Below, in pieces: positions 8,860-17,020 of a DNA stretch of 64,000 nt. The notes beneath the pieces were generated by a model that searched no databases, had not been told where the DNA came from, and was given only the letters and a program-made list of their open reading frames with translations. How positions within the stretch are numbered: the stretch's first letter is position 1; each line of letters opens with the position of its first letter. This DNA comes from Cylindrospermum stagnale PCC 7417 (GTDB lineage: Bacteria > Cyanobacteriota > Cyanobacteriia > Cyanobacteriales > Nostocaceae). The DNA lies in NCBI RefSeq assembly GCF_000317535.1, contig NC_019757.1:3302501-3366500 (forward strand). The letters run 5' to 3'. The translations under genes and the position numbers were made by a program.

Positions 8860-9350
8860 GGCAACTCTCCAAAACTAATGCGGTTGATGATGCCTTGGAG
8901 TACATCTGGTGTAAACTGGTTACTACGCAGCAATTCAATAGTAACATTATTTCTATTTGCAGTCTCTGGCATTCCGCGCAAGGATACCCAGTATGCACAA
9001 TGCCTGAGACACAATTCTTCTTCGGTTTGTTTTATCCAGTCTGCGATTCTTTCGGGAACTAAAACGACTACTAAAATTCGTGGTACAAGGGCATTTATTC
9101 TTAAATCATTATAATTTTTCAGTATGAGGGGATATTTAATATAGCTTTTATCCAGAATATCTCTGGCTGTACATTTTAGTTGTAGTTCCAGTCTAGGGGA
9201 AAGGATTTTACCTACGCCTCCTCTGCTAACTATACCTAAGTCTATGCTGTCATTATCAATTTCTGGTCTATATAAAGAATAACCTGCTACCGCAGCAATT
9301 GCTCTGATATATGTGAGACTAAATTGTTCTTTTTGTTGGTTGATATCCAT
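8856..9350 (-). CDS. DUF4365-like protein
   Basis: This is a 164-residue protein resembling the DUF4365 family: KEQFSLTYIRAIAAVAGYSLYRPEIDNDSIDLGIV at the start, then LELQLKCTARDI and a hydrophobic strand ALVPRILVVVLVP. The D-x9-ELQLKC arrangement is reminiscent of a restriction-endonuclease-like (PD-(D/E)XK) core with D, E and K-type positions, but I would not claim activity. ATG at 9350 is preferred to the upstream TTG at 9359. Its TGA stop overlaps the ATG of the next gene (8859), a translational-coupling arrangement. Function unknown; DUF4365 genes are often found near defence or mobile genes. Confidence 0.7.
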   Translation of the reverse strand: MDINQQKEQFSLTYIRAIAAVAGYSLYRPEIDNDSIDLGIVSRGGVGKILSPRLELQLKCTARDILDKSYIKYPLILKNYNDLRINALVPRILVVVLVPERIADWIKQTEEELCLRHCAYWVSLRGMPETANRNNVTIELLRSNQFTPDVLQGIINRISFGELP

Positions 9351-9489
9351 TATAAACAAGAAGCATTGGACGATTAATAATCAGTTTGATTTTTGAATAG
9401 GGAACGTATTATCTTAGAGTTTCTGCCTTGAGAATAAGAGGCAAAGCATTCTGATTTGCGTTCCCTGTCAGAGCCAGGAAACTTTTAAG

Positions 9490-10011
9490 TTAGTTAATCC
9501 CCTCTGGTAGGTACAAATCATCTCCTGGCATTCTTCTATCGCTAATTTCCTCCTTTTTGTCAGCTAAAATATCCTCTAATGTTTCACCAAATTTTTGGTT
9601 GTATTCTTCCTCGGTGCGTTTAAATTCAAAGGCTTTATCTGCTCGTCTTTCTATTGTTTCTATAAGTGAGGCTTGGACGAGGGCCTGTGCCTTTGGGTTG
9701 CCTTTAATAGTATGGTATAACCAGTATGCAGTGGCTAAATTTACAGGGATAGGCTTGATGTAGCCACCATAATCTTCTACCTCAACCATTGGCTCTTGTT
9801 GTAAGCTTCTGTCCTTGTATGGCAATGCTTGCGGCGATTTTCCATTCAAAAAACGTAGCAAGTCGTCATTAGGTCTATCAATAGCGCCAATTACTGATTC
9901 TACGTATAGTTTATAACTTCCATCTGGCATCTGATAAACATCTAGAGGGATAGAGCCTAGAGAAATCGTCGCTTTTACGGCTTTTTGAGTCGGTTTTTCA
10001 GATGCTGCCAT
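9490..10011 (-). CDS. Cyanobacterial antirepressor-like protein, short paralogue
   Basis: This is a 173-residue soluble protein of unknown function. It is almost the same as residues 108-279 of the product of 8020-8859, including the blocks LGSIPLDVYQMPDGSYKLYV, NDDLLRFLNGKSPQALPYKD, KPIPVNLATAYWLYHTIKGN and QASLIETIERRADKAF. The charged C-terminal helix EFKRTEEEYNQKFGE is also shared. The two C-termini differ most over the last 40 residues. It lies 139 bases upstream of the DUF4365 gene on the same strand. The DNA similarity is high enough to point to recent duplication. Confidence 0.75.
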   Translation of the reverse strand: MAASEKPTQKAVKATISLGSIPLDVYQMPDGSYKLYVESVIGAIDRPNDDLLRFLNGKSPQALPYKDRSLQQEPMVEVEDYGGYIKPIPVNLATAYWLYHTIKGNPKAQALVQASLIETIERRADKAFEFKRTEEEYNQKFGETLEDILADKKEEISDRRMPGDDLYLPEGIN

Positions 10012-10169
10012 ATTTGATAATTTGATATGGTATAAAGATTGTCCTTCATTTTGACATAACTAGAGTTTTTTGTACCAATATAATATTGGTATTTTTAGTG
10101 GGTTTCTAAAAATATCTATTTTATCCTTATACAAATTATTAATTTTGATTGGTGAACATTGCAAGATTC

Positions 10170-10202
10170 AGATACCCGACTTCTTAAATAAGTCGGGTAT
10201 CT
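10170..10202. repeat. Dispersed inverted repeat (AGATACCCGACTT hairpin)
   Basis: AGATACCCGACTT (10170-10182) and AAGTCGGGTATCT (10190-10202) form a perfect 13-bp stem around the loop CTTAAAT. No T-run follows. Hairpins of this AAGTCGGG-type are dispersed repeats in cyanobacterial genomes; here it sits in the non-coding stretch 10012-10256. Nothing else is visible between 10012 and 10169 apart from AT-rich DNA. Confidence 0.75.
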
Positions 10203-10256
10203 TGTTGATCATGAATGATTAAGTAGGGCTATAGTCACAATGTCAGCTAATTATCC

Positions 10257-10430
10257 TTAAGATTTTAAGACTAAGAAGCATGAGAAGTTCTCAAAAAATT
10301 CACTATTAGAAAGTGTGGCATCTTTGGCAATATCAATAATCTTCCAGAAATTATTGATTTCTTCGTCTGTGTAGCCCTTAGCTTCAAATTGAGATTTTAC
10401 GAACGAGAAAGTCAAATTGCCATTTCGAGA
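10257..10430 (-). pseudogene. Small coding-like stretch or gene remnant downstream of tldD
   Basis: Directly after the tldD stop, in the same frame, 57 codons stay open and read like protein: SRNGNLTFSFVKSQFEAKGY, then TDEEINNFWKIIDIAKDATL and SNSEFFENFSCFLVLKS before TAA at 10257-10259. There is no ATG in frame; only a TTG could start it. Codon and amino-acid make-up look genuine, so it is probably a decayed or truncated small gene. I do not recognise the family. Confidence 0.35.
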
Positions 10431-11825
10431 TTAAATTTCCCCACCAACCACTACATCTCGAATTCGCAGACTTGGTCCGCCACAACCTACAGGTAAACCG
10501 TTTTGTCCACCTTTACCGCAACCACCTGATTCATCCCAGTAAAAATCATCACCAATAGCCTCAATATCCGCTAGGGTTTGGAAAACATTACCCGACAGCG
10601 TTACATCCCGCACAGGTTCAGCAATTTTGCCATTTTTAATCATCCATGCTTCCCCGGCGCTAAAGGTGAACATTTCCCCATTCGTCATTCCACCCAACCA
10701 ATTACGGGCATAAACTCCTTCTTTAATGCCAGTAAACAAGTCTGCAACTGGCGTATTACCCCGTTCAATCCAGGTATTTGTCATGCGGACAATCGGCGAA
10801 AAGTGGTAATTGAGACAACGGGCATTACCTGTAGGTGCTTCCGCCAATTTGCCGGCGGTTTCACGGGAATGTAAACGCCCGACTAAAACACCATTTTTAA
10901 TCAGTTGGGTAGTAGTGGCGGGTGTGCCTTCGTCGTCGTAAAAATAACTACCGCGATGTCCCTCTGGGGCAGCACCATCAAAAATTTGCAGTTCTGCTGG
11001 GCCAAAGCGTCTGCCGATGGTCATAACTTCCAGCAAGTCGGGGTTTTCGTAAGCCATATCAGCTTCCGAAAGATGCCCAAAGGCTTCATGGACAAATAAA
11101 CCGCTAAGAATTGGGTCAATTACTACGGTGTAGGTGTTGCCTTTGACTGGTGGCAGAGATAGGGCGGCAACGGCTCTCTGGGCGGCGCTTTTGACTTGGG
11201 TATCCAAATCGGTCAAATCTTCGTAGGCTTTGCGAGAACCAGTGGTTTCTCTGCCAGTTTGTACGGTTTCACCGTTTCTGGCAGTGGCAGCAAAGCGCAT
11301 TTCCATATCTACCCAAGATTGTTCAATCAGAGTGCCATCTGAGGTAGCGAGGATGATTTTTTGGGCGCTGTCGCTGTAGCGTACTGAGGTAGTGGTAATG
11401 CGAGAGTCAACGCTTTTGAGCAAGTCGGTATAGCGATCGCACAATTCTTTCTTTTTCTGCAAGTGAATTTGGCGCGGATCTACGCCTGTCAGGGGTAGCT
11501 GACAGACTGCTTGCACCGGATTAATCGGGGCTAGTAAGGTTTCTTCATCACCAACCATTCGCGCAGCTGCGATCGCTTCTTCAATCCGTTCTTTAATTGT
11601 CGCCAGTTGGTTAAAGCTGCTCAACCCCCACCCACCTTTATAACAAGCACGAATATGTCCACCAATAGATATGCCTTCGCAGAGAGTTTCTACCTTGTCG
11701 CCGCGCAACAAGATATCCGTCCCTTCTGCTTCTTCCAGGCGAATCATCAGATAATCCACGCGGGATGCGTAGCGGGCGATCAGGTCCGAGAGCAAATTTT
11801 GTGCGTCAGCAAGTGTAGTCGGCAT
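10431..11825 (-). CDS. tldD: TldD metalloprotease subunit
   Basis: This is a 464-residue TldD homologue. The zinc-binding HEAFGH (HExxxH) lies at residues 246-251, and the C-terminal Cys/Gly-rich segment GGCGKGGQNGLPVGCGG carries further conserved Cys residues. TldD pairs with TldE/PmbA to form a heterodimeric protease that trims unfolded leader peptides, for example in microcin B17 maturation, and acts on the CcdA antitoxin in E. coli. The partner gene lies at 45054-46367, about 33 kb away, on the same strand. The start ATG at 11825 gives the family length. Only TldD carries the metal site, which matches the sequence here. Confidence 0.93.
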   Translation of the reverse strand: MPTTLADAQNLLSDLIARYASRVDYLMIRLEEAEGTDILLRGDKVETLCEGISIGGHIRACYKGGWGLSSFNQLATIKERIEEAIAAARMVGDEETLLAPINPVQAVCQLPLTGVDPRQIHLQKKKELCDRYTDLLKSVDSRITTTSVRYSDSAQKIILATSDGTLIEQSWVDMEMRFAATARNGETVQTGRETTGSRKAYEDLTDLDTQVKSAAQRAVAALSLPPVKGNTYTVVIDPILSGLFVHEAFGHLSEADMAYENPDLLEVMTIGRRFGPAELQIFDGAAPEGHRGSYFYDDEGTPATTTQLIKNGVLVGRLHSRETAGKLAEAPTGNARCLNYHFSPIVRMTNTWIERGNTPVADLFTGIKEGVYARNWLGGMTNGEMFTFSAGEAWMIKNGKIAEPVRDVTLSGNVFQTLADIEAIGDDFYWDESGGCGKGGQNGLPVGCGGPSLRIRDVVVGGEI

Positions 11826-12029
11826 TTCTAGGTAGTCACCATGACGAACTACATTTATTTTCCAATTTTTCGGGCAATATTTGCTACTGAATGCGGAATT
11901 TCAATTACGCCACTCACAAACCAGTAGGAGAATTAATAAAAAATTCCATATTCTGTCTGGGCTTTTTAAGCTAGACAACAGGCAAAAAAATTATGTATAA
12001 ACGAAAAATTATGGGTAATTCTTGTTCAG

Positions 12030-12446
12030 CTATTCAAAAACATATTTTTCAGCTACTTTCCAATATCGCGAAAAGCGCTTTAAGTCAATATAGCCGTCAT
12101 ACTCAAAAAATGGCTCCACCTCTAGCACTTCCACAGCTACAGAATGCTCAATTTGCTTGCAGATATCATTAAACCGGGGACTGGGACTTGCCGCCGTCAC
12201 AACTAAGTTAGCATTATGCTCTTGGGAAAAGGCTAAAATCTCTTGCGCCACATCGCCACGGCGAATGACAACGGGTAACTCTAGCAAACATTCATATATA
12301 AAGGTGAGGCGTTTGAGACTTAGTTGCCATTCTGTTATCAAAGCATCGTCCCAAACCCAAACGGCTGGAGCATTGGCGTATTCTTGTAATGCAGGATTTT
12401 TGGGACTCAGACAGTCTCCATGTACCCAAACAATTGGTTGATTCAT
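12030..12446 (-). CDS. Stand-alone photolyase/cryptochrome N-terminal (antenna-type) domain
   Basis: This is a 138-residue alpha/beta protein. IVWVHGDCLSPKNPALQEY matches the strand-loop-helix that starts DNA photolyases (VWFRRDLR..DNPAL in classical members). It is followed by AVWVWDDALI, by LTFIYECLLELPVVIRRGDV (compare the FLLESL..L region), by EILAFSQEHNANLVVT, and by a final strand. The hallmark Arg residues of classical photolyases are not conserved. No FAD domain follows: that half is encoded 510 bases upstream at 12956-13852 on the same strand. ATG at 12446 is chosen over a TTG at 12458. The domain assignment is by eye and moderate. Confidence 0.65.
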   Translation of the reverse strand: MNQPIVWVHGDCLSPKNPALQEYANAPAVWVWDDALITEWQLSLKRLTFIYECLLELPVVIRRGDVAQEILAFSQEHNANLVVTAASPSPRFNDICKQIEHSVAVEVLEVEPFFEYDGYIDLKRFSRYWKVAEKYVFE

Positions 12447-12512
12447 CAAAGATTTCAAGTTTGGTTTGGCAAGATTTTAAATAATCAGAACTAGCTAGTA
12501 CCGCAAGGCAGA

Positions 12513-12540
12513 ATTCAAAATTCAAAATTCAAAATTCAAA
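12513..12540. repeat. ATTCAAA heptamer array, 4 units
   Basis: Four perfect ATTCAAA units occupy 12513-12540, another STRR-type tandem repeat. The array ends exactly where a coding-like remnant (12545-12715) begins. Confidence 0.9.
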
Positions 12541-12544
12541 ATCA

Positions 12545-12715
12545 TTACAGCGTAAGCGTTTTGTTAATTTGGAATGGTCTGCTTATTTGCGCCGTGCTGT
12601 ACTAGTTTATATGATTAACAATCCTACCTTACTTTTGGATCTCACAATCAAAAGTATCCGTCGTGCAAAGACGCAGGTGTTGCGTTGCTATAAGTTTTTT
12701 AAATATAAATTTTAG
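12545..12715 (+). pseudogene. 3' remnant of an unidentified gene
   Basis: This frame gives 56 codons with convincing protein character (LQRKRFVNLEWSAYLRRAVL, VYMINNPTLLLDLTIKSIRR, AKTQVLRCYKFFKYKF) ending in TAG at 12713-12715. Upstream the frame runs into the ATTCAAA array and then a stop at 12482, with no start codon, so only the 3' end of a gene survives. Family not recognised. The rest of the gap up to 12955 is AT-rich and shows no feature that I can support. Confidence 0.45.
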
Positions 12716-12955
12716 AAAATTTCTTTTTTATTCTATTTTTCTCAATAAATAGGGCTATTCTCAATAATATTGATAATAATGTCAACAATTTAACGCAATT
12801 ACGTTATTTGAGCGATTGATATTTACCCCTTGACTTTTTGTGCTATCATTGTCTGTAAAATCAGAAAGTTATTATTGATTTTTTTTGTGGGGATGTTTTT
12901 TCACGCAGAGGTTCGCTAAGGTTTTTGAATTATCTCCCTAACGAACTAAAAACTT

Positions 12956-13852
12956 TTAGATTCGCTTTTTTCCTTTTTGCCAACTTTGGCTGTTGGGTTG
13001 TTTGTTAAATTCCCCATGAGGGAAAAGGCGCTGTTCCAGTTCTTCATAGCTGCCTTCAAAGTCACAATGACCATAAAGCGGACATTTGCGACAATAAACG
13101 CCTTTGGTATAGCGTTCTAGGTTTTCGCGGTTGAAAAAATAGGGTTTATGGCTAAAGGTGCTAGCAACCCATTGCCAAGACATATTATTACTAGCTGGGT
13201 CACCATCAAGAAGATGTTGCAAAAACCATTTGGCTCCTGCTTGCCAACGAATCTGCCGCCAATGGACAATGTAAGCTGCTATCCACATCCGGGGGTGATT
13301 GTGCAGGTAGCCAGTTTCTTGCAAATCGCGGCTAAAGCTGTCAATGCAAACTAGCCCTGTCGTACCTTCTTTGATGTCCTGAGGTAAGTCTGCTGCATAG
13401 CGTTTGGGTGCGTAACCAGTTTTGTATTCTTCTTGATCTTGCCAAATGCCGTTTCCTAATTTGACATATAACCGCTGCCAGTAGTCGCGCCAACCCAACT
13501 CGTTAATCAGTTTAGTGGCGTCATCTCGCTGCTGTACATGGTCAAGTACATAATCCCGAATTTCTCGCAAACTGAGTACGCCATAGCGAATGTAAGGCGA
13601 AAGTCGCGTGACAGCACCTGTTAATAAATTACGTGTTTTTCCGTAAAGCGCTGGGTTGATTTTTTGCAATACTTCCTCAGCCGCTTGGCGTCCCCCCACA
13701 GTATCGCTGATATGGTTATCGGCGGTGGGGAATTGTTCGCGGAGGTAAGCTACCAATTCCTCACGGTTAGCAAATTCGCGGCGCATATCTTCAGTCATGG
13801 GACTTTCGCAGGGTAGGAATAGACAAAATATGGCTACTTTTAGCATACTCAT
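12956..13852 (-). CDS. Photolyase/cryptochrome FAD-binding domain protein lacking the N-terminal domain; possible Fe-S type
   Basis: This is a 298-residue protein equivalent to the C-terminal FAD-binding half of photolyases: RLSPYIRYGVLSLREI, LGWRDYWQRLY, GYLHNHPRMWIAAYIVHW, and WFLQHLLDGDPASNNMSWQW, in which the FAD-contacting Asp/Asn residues are kept. The usual 130-170 residue antenna domain is absent. Cysteines at C169, C254, C257 and C263 (VYCRKCPLYGHC) are spaced similarly, for the first three, to the four ligands recalled for [4Fe-4S] bacterial photolyases (about 88 residues, then CxxC). A Fe-S cluster is therefore possible. A shorter start at ATG 13798 (MTEDMRREF) is also plausible. 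Function as DNA repair enzyme or photoreceptor is undecided. Confidence 0.8.
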   Translation of the reverse strand: MSMLKVAIFCLFLPCESPMTEDMRREFANREELVAYLREQFPTADNHISDTVGGRQAAEEVLQKINPALYGKTRNLLTGAVTRLSPYIRYGVLSLREIRDYVLDHVQQRDDATKLINELGWRDYWQRLYVKLGNGIWQDQEEYKTGYAPKRYAADLPQDIKEGTTGLVCIDSFSRDLQETGYLHNHPRMWIAAYIVHWRQIRWQAGAKWFLQHLLDGDPASNNMSWQWVASTFSHKPYFFNRENLERYTKGVYCRKCPLYGHCDFEGSYEELEQRLFPHGEFNKQPNSQSWQKGKKRI

Positions 13853-14041
13853 TCATTATTATCACTTTCCTTTGGTGGAGAGAATATAAATATTTTTTTG
13901 TTTCGCGCAAAGGCGCAAAGGCGGAAAGCAAGATTTTTGCAAATTAACTAATGAACAAATGCGCCATTATTGTCAATTTTCTTCCGGCTCATTCAGTAAC
14001 TAACGTTACAATATGGGATAAATCTGTTACCTTGCTACAAG

Positions 14042-15406
14042 ATGAGTCGCTGCATCAATCCCAACTGCCAAAATCCTGATAATCCTGATAATTTACCACG
14101 CTGTCAAAGCTGCGGTTCTGAATTGCTGCTTGAAGGGCGTTATCGAGTTACCCGGTTACTGAGTGACAAAGGGGGATTTGGCAAAACTTTTGAGGTGATA
14201 GATCGTAATGGTATCCCGAAAGTTCTCAAAGTTCTGAAAAAAAATACACCCAAGGCTGTAGAGCAATTCCAGCGAGAAGCTAAAGTTTTACGTCGGCTGA
14301 ATCATCCTGGTATTCCCCAAGGAGAAGATGATTTCACATTTTACCCAAAAAACACTCAAACACCTGTTTACTGTCTAGTAATGGAGAAAATCGAGGGAGA
14401 AAATTTACACGACTGGCTAGAAAATAGAAGTAATCGCCCAATTAATGAAAAAACAGCAGTTGATTGGTTAATTCAAATAGCAAATACATTGCATGAATTA
14501 CATCAACAGCAACCACCGCTTATTCACCGAGATATTAAACCATCTAACATCATGCTTAAACCAGATGGATATCTGGTATTAATTGACTTTGGCATAGCAA
14601 GAGAAGTCACTCAAACATACGAACAAAAACTTTCTGAAGGAGCCATTACGACAACTCACACTCCTGGCTACGCCCCATTAGAACAAGTGGTTGGTCAAGC
14701 CGTTCCACAATCAGACTTTTTTGCATTGGGTCGTACTTTTGTCTATCTGCTTACAGGAAAGCAACCTGACGAAATTGGTAATAACTATTGTGACCCCAAT
14801 ACAGATGATGAGTGGAATTGGCGTGAAAAATATCCGGATATATCAGATTTACTAGCAGATTTTATTGATGATTTAATGGCGCGTTCGGTTAATAAGCGTC
14901 CAGCAGATACTAAGATAATTTTGCAAAGTCTGAAAGAAATTGAGCAAGCTTTGTATCCACAAAAATTATCTCAACCACTATCTGCATATCCACTACCTCA
15001 AATCAACGGACAAAATATCTATCTTAAGCAAAATCTAGGTGGTCGTTGGGATTCTCCAGGACACGCACAAGCTGTAACTTGTATAGCAATTAGCCCAAAT
15101 GGTCAGACTTTAGTTAGTGGCAGCAACGATGCCACAATTAGACTTTGGGATATTAGCAGTGGAGAACAAATTCGGACTTTTTCACATTCAAGACAACAAT
15201 GTTCAATTAACTCTCTAGTAATTGGTTTAGATGGAGAAACATTAATTAGTGCCAATGACCATGAGGGTTATCTTGAGATTTTTAATATTGACACAGGAGA
15301 AAAGATTCGTAACTTTCGAGCTTCTATGAGCCCTGTAAAATCATTAATAATTAGTCCAGATGGGCAAACCTTATTTAGTGGAAGTTACAAAGGAATTCAG
15401 GTATAG
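14042..15406 (+). CDS. Ser/Thr protein kinase with WD40 repeats, cut by an in-frame TAG
   Basis: The product begins with a zinc-ribbon-like Cys cluster (CINPNCQ..LPRCQSCG), then a Hanks-type kinase domain (about residues 35-300): glycine loop LSDKGGFGKTF, catalytic loop HRDIKPSNIM, DFGIA (in place of DFG plus A), and a GYAPLEQ activation segment. WD40 blades begin near residue 340 (GHAQAVTCIAISPNGQTLVS). Translation stops at TAG 15404-15406 (codon 455), just after GIQV, where WD40 blades normally have Trp. The frame then continues open to 15907 with more WD40 repeats, so the ancestral protein was about 622 residues. The kinase domain itself is intact and may still work. Confidence 0.8.
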   Translation: MSRCINPNCQNPDNPDNLPRCQSCGSELLLEGRYRVTRLLSDKGGFGKTFEVIDRNGIPKVLKVLKKNTPKAVEQFQREAKVLRRLNHPGIPQGEDDFTFYPKNTQTPVYCLVMEKIEGENLHDWLENRSNRPINEKTAVDWLIQIANTLHELHQQQPPLIHRDIKPSNIMLKPDGYLVLIDFGIAREVTQTYEQKLSEGAITTTHTPGYAPLEQVVGQAVPQSDFFALGRTFVYLLTGKQPDEIGNNYCDPNTDDEWNWREKYPDISDLLADFIDDLMARSVNKRPADTKIILQSLKEIEQALYPQKLSQPLSAYPLPQINGQNIYLKQNLGGRWDSPGHAQAVTCIAISPNGQTLVSGSNDATIRLWDISSGEQIRTFSHSRQQCSINSLVIGLDGETLISANDHEGYLEIFNIDTGEKIRNFRASMSPVKSLIISPDGQTLFSGSYKGIQV

Positions 15407-15910
15407 AGATTAAAGGATTGTTCCCATATTCGTAATATAGATAAACATTCAGATTTTGTAAATTCTATAGCAATTAGTCCAGATAGTCAGACTATAGTTA
15501 GTGGTAGTGAAGACAAAAAAATTAATGTATACTCAAATTCAATAAAGACTATTTCTGCACATATATATCCTGTTAATTCTGTAGTAATCATACCAGGATT
15601 TCAAATGATAGCTAGTGGTAGTAATGAACCAGTAATTAGTTTATGGAATTTGAATAGTGGTGAAGAAATTGGTAAACTAACTGGACATATAGGCCCTATT
15701 AAATCATTAGCTATGAGTCCAGATGGTCAAACTTTAGCTAGCGGCGGTTATGATGGCACAATTAAACTATGGAATCTCAGAACTGAGGAGGAAATTTGCA
15801 CTTTCCCTGGAAATTCAAACGGTATTAATGCAATTACCTTTAGCAAGGATGGAAAGATTTTAGCTAGTGGAGGTAATGACTGTACAGTAAAAGTATGGGA
15901 AATTAATTAG
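15407..15910 (+). pseudogene. WD40 blades orphaned by the amber codon
   Basis: Reading on in the same frame after the TAG gives RLKDCSHIRNIDKHSDFVNS and then typical WD40 blades (SIAISPDSQTIVSGSEDKK, SLAMSPDGQTLASGGYDGT, TIKLWNLRTEEEI, ITFSKDGKILASGGNDCT, VKVWEIN), ending at TAG 15908-15910. No frameshift is needed to join this part to 14042-15406. A single TGG to TAG change explains the break. A shorter frame could start at ATG 15605, but it has no ribosome-binding site and begins in mid-propeller. Confidence 0.75.
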
Positions 15911-15944
15911 CTAGAAACCAGAAAAACACGCTTAGTCATATCTT

Positions 15945-16078
15945 GCACCTAGCCCTAACGATTAAAATCGCGGCTATAAAAACAAAGTCCGCCTGCGCGG
16001 ACTAACTTAAAGTCAAGGATTTTAGAGCCTGCTTAGGCAGGCTTTGTTCTGGTAGCCGCGATTTTAATCGTCTGGTGC
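15945..16078. repeat. MITE-like element with 18-bp inverted repeats
   Basis: CGATTAAAATCGCGGCTA (15959-15976) is perfectly repeated in reverse complement at 16053-16070, with GCACC/GGTGC outside. The interior holds two small hairpins (AGTCCGCCTGCGCGGACT, AGCCTGCTTAGGCAGGCT). The right part (16036-16078) recurs at 63928-63972. It has no coding capacity and resembles a non-autonomous dispersed element. The rest of 15911-16219 has the common CCTCTGCGCCTCTGCGTGAG repeat. Confidence 0.7.
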
Positions 16079-16219
16079 TGATAAATTCTTAACACTATCA
16101 AATAACTTCCGTACATTCTTCTCCGCGCCTCTGCGCCTCTGCGTGAGACAAAAACCCTGTAGTCCTAAAGCGCAATATCCCGTTAGAATACTCAAGCCGC
16201 AATCTCTGAAAATCCCATC

Positions 16220-16699
16220 ATGACCAATATTCCCCAAGCTGGACAACCGGCGCCTGAGTTCTCTACACCTGACCAAAACGACAACCAAGTTACTCTCGGC
16301 GACTTAAGCGGACAGTGGGTTATCCTTTACTTCTACCCCAAAGACGACACCCCCGGCTGTACCACCGAAGCAAAAGACTTTACCGAGTTATATCAAGACT
16401 TCAGCGAACTAGGAGCAAAAATATTAGGTGTAAGCCCAGATTCTGGTAAAATACATTGCAAATTTATTAATAAACATAACTTGTCAATTACCCTTTTGAG
16501 TGACCCTGAACATATTCTTACAGAGGCTTATGGTGCTTGGCGCTTAAAGAAGTTTATGGGTAAAGAATATATGGGTGTGGCTCGCTCAACATTTCTTATT
16601 TCACCTGATAAAATCATCGCCCATGCTTGGCCCAATGTCAAAGCCAAAGGTCATGCTCAAGCAGTGTTAACAAAATTGCAAGAATTGGTAGTTAAATGA
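16220..16699 (+). CDS. Peroxiredoxin of the BCP/PrxQ type
   Basis: This is a 159-residue thioredoxin-fold peroxidase that reduces hydrogen and alkyl peroxides with electrons from thioredoxin. The peroxidatic Cys is C47 in the loop YPKDDTPGCTTEAKDF, with the conserved Pro and Thr before it and the family Arg in VARSTFLIS. Typical BCP/PrxQ enzymes have a resolving Cys five residues on; here that position is Asp or Lys, and the only other Cys is C80 (GKIHCKF). It may act as a 1-Cys enzyme or use C80. It stands alone, with no thioredoxin gene near. Confidence 0.92.
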   Translation: MTNIPQAGQPAPEFSTPDQNDNQVTLGDLSGQWVILYFYPKDDTPGCTTEAKDFTELYQDFSELGAKILGVSPDSGKIHCKFINKHNLSITLLSDPEHILTEAYGAWRLKKFMGKEYMGVARSTFLISPDKIIAHAWPNVKAKGHAQAVLTKLQELVVK

Positions 16700-17020
16700 A
16701 ATTTGGTTTGATTTGATCACATCACTTAAACACTGTCAGACATATCTTATAGCGGTTTGCAGTTGAGTTCAATACAGACCTAACCACCAACCCCAACAAC
16801 CTCTCCCTAGCCCTCTCCTAAGAGGAGAGGGGAAAGGAAAAACTTTTGTTGCTCTTAAGGGGAGCAAGCCTCAAAGCCTCTCCCCCAACAATAAAAGCTG
16901 CTCCTCTTCCCTCCCCTTGCAGGGGAGGGTTAGGGAGAGGTTTGGAGAGAGGTCAAGGTGTATTACATACAATCGAGAACCGCTATATACAATAGGAATA
17001 TCACCGCTATTGTATTTATT
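16700..17020. other. Intergenic stretch with a dispersed CTCTCC-type repeat
   Basis: There is no gene. From about 16785 to 16950 it carries a pyrimidine/purine-biased repeat (ACCTCTCCCTAGCCCTCTCC, AAGAGGAGAGGGGA, CCTTGCAGGGGAGGGTTAGG) of a kind seen again near 26640, 49480-49650 and 63300-63480. A weak in-frame extension of the next gene (16958-17020) is not needed. Confidence 0.7.

Noticed and set aside
10170-10202. Possible terminator of tldD
   Set aside because: The hairpin is more than 225 bases beyond the tldD stop, has no T-run, and looks like a dispersed repeat.
12825-12890. TTGACT with TATCAT as a promoter for an sRNA
   Set aside because: Spacing between the boxes is only about nine bases and no terminator or conserved product follows.
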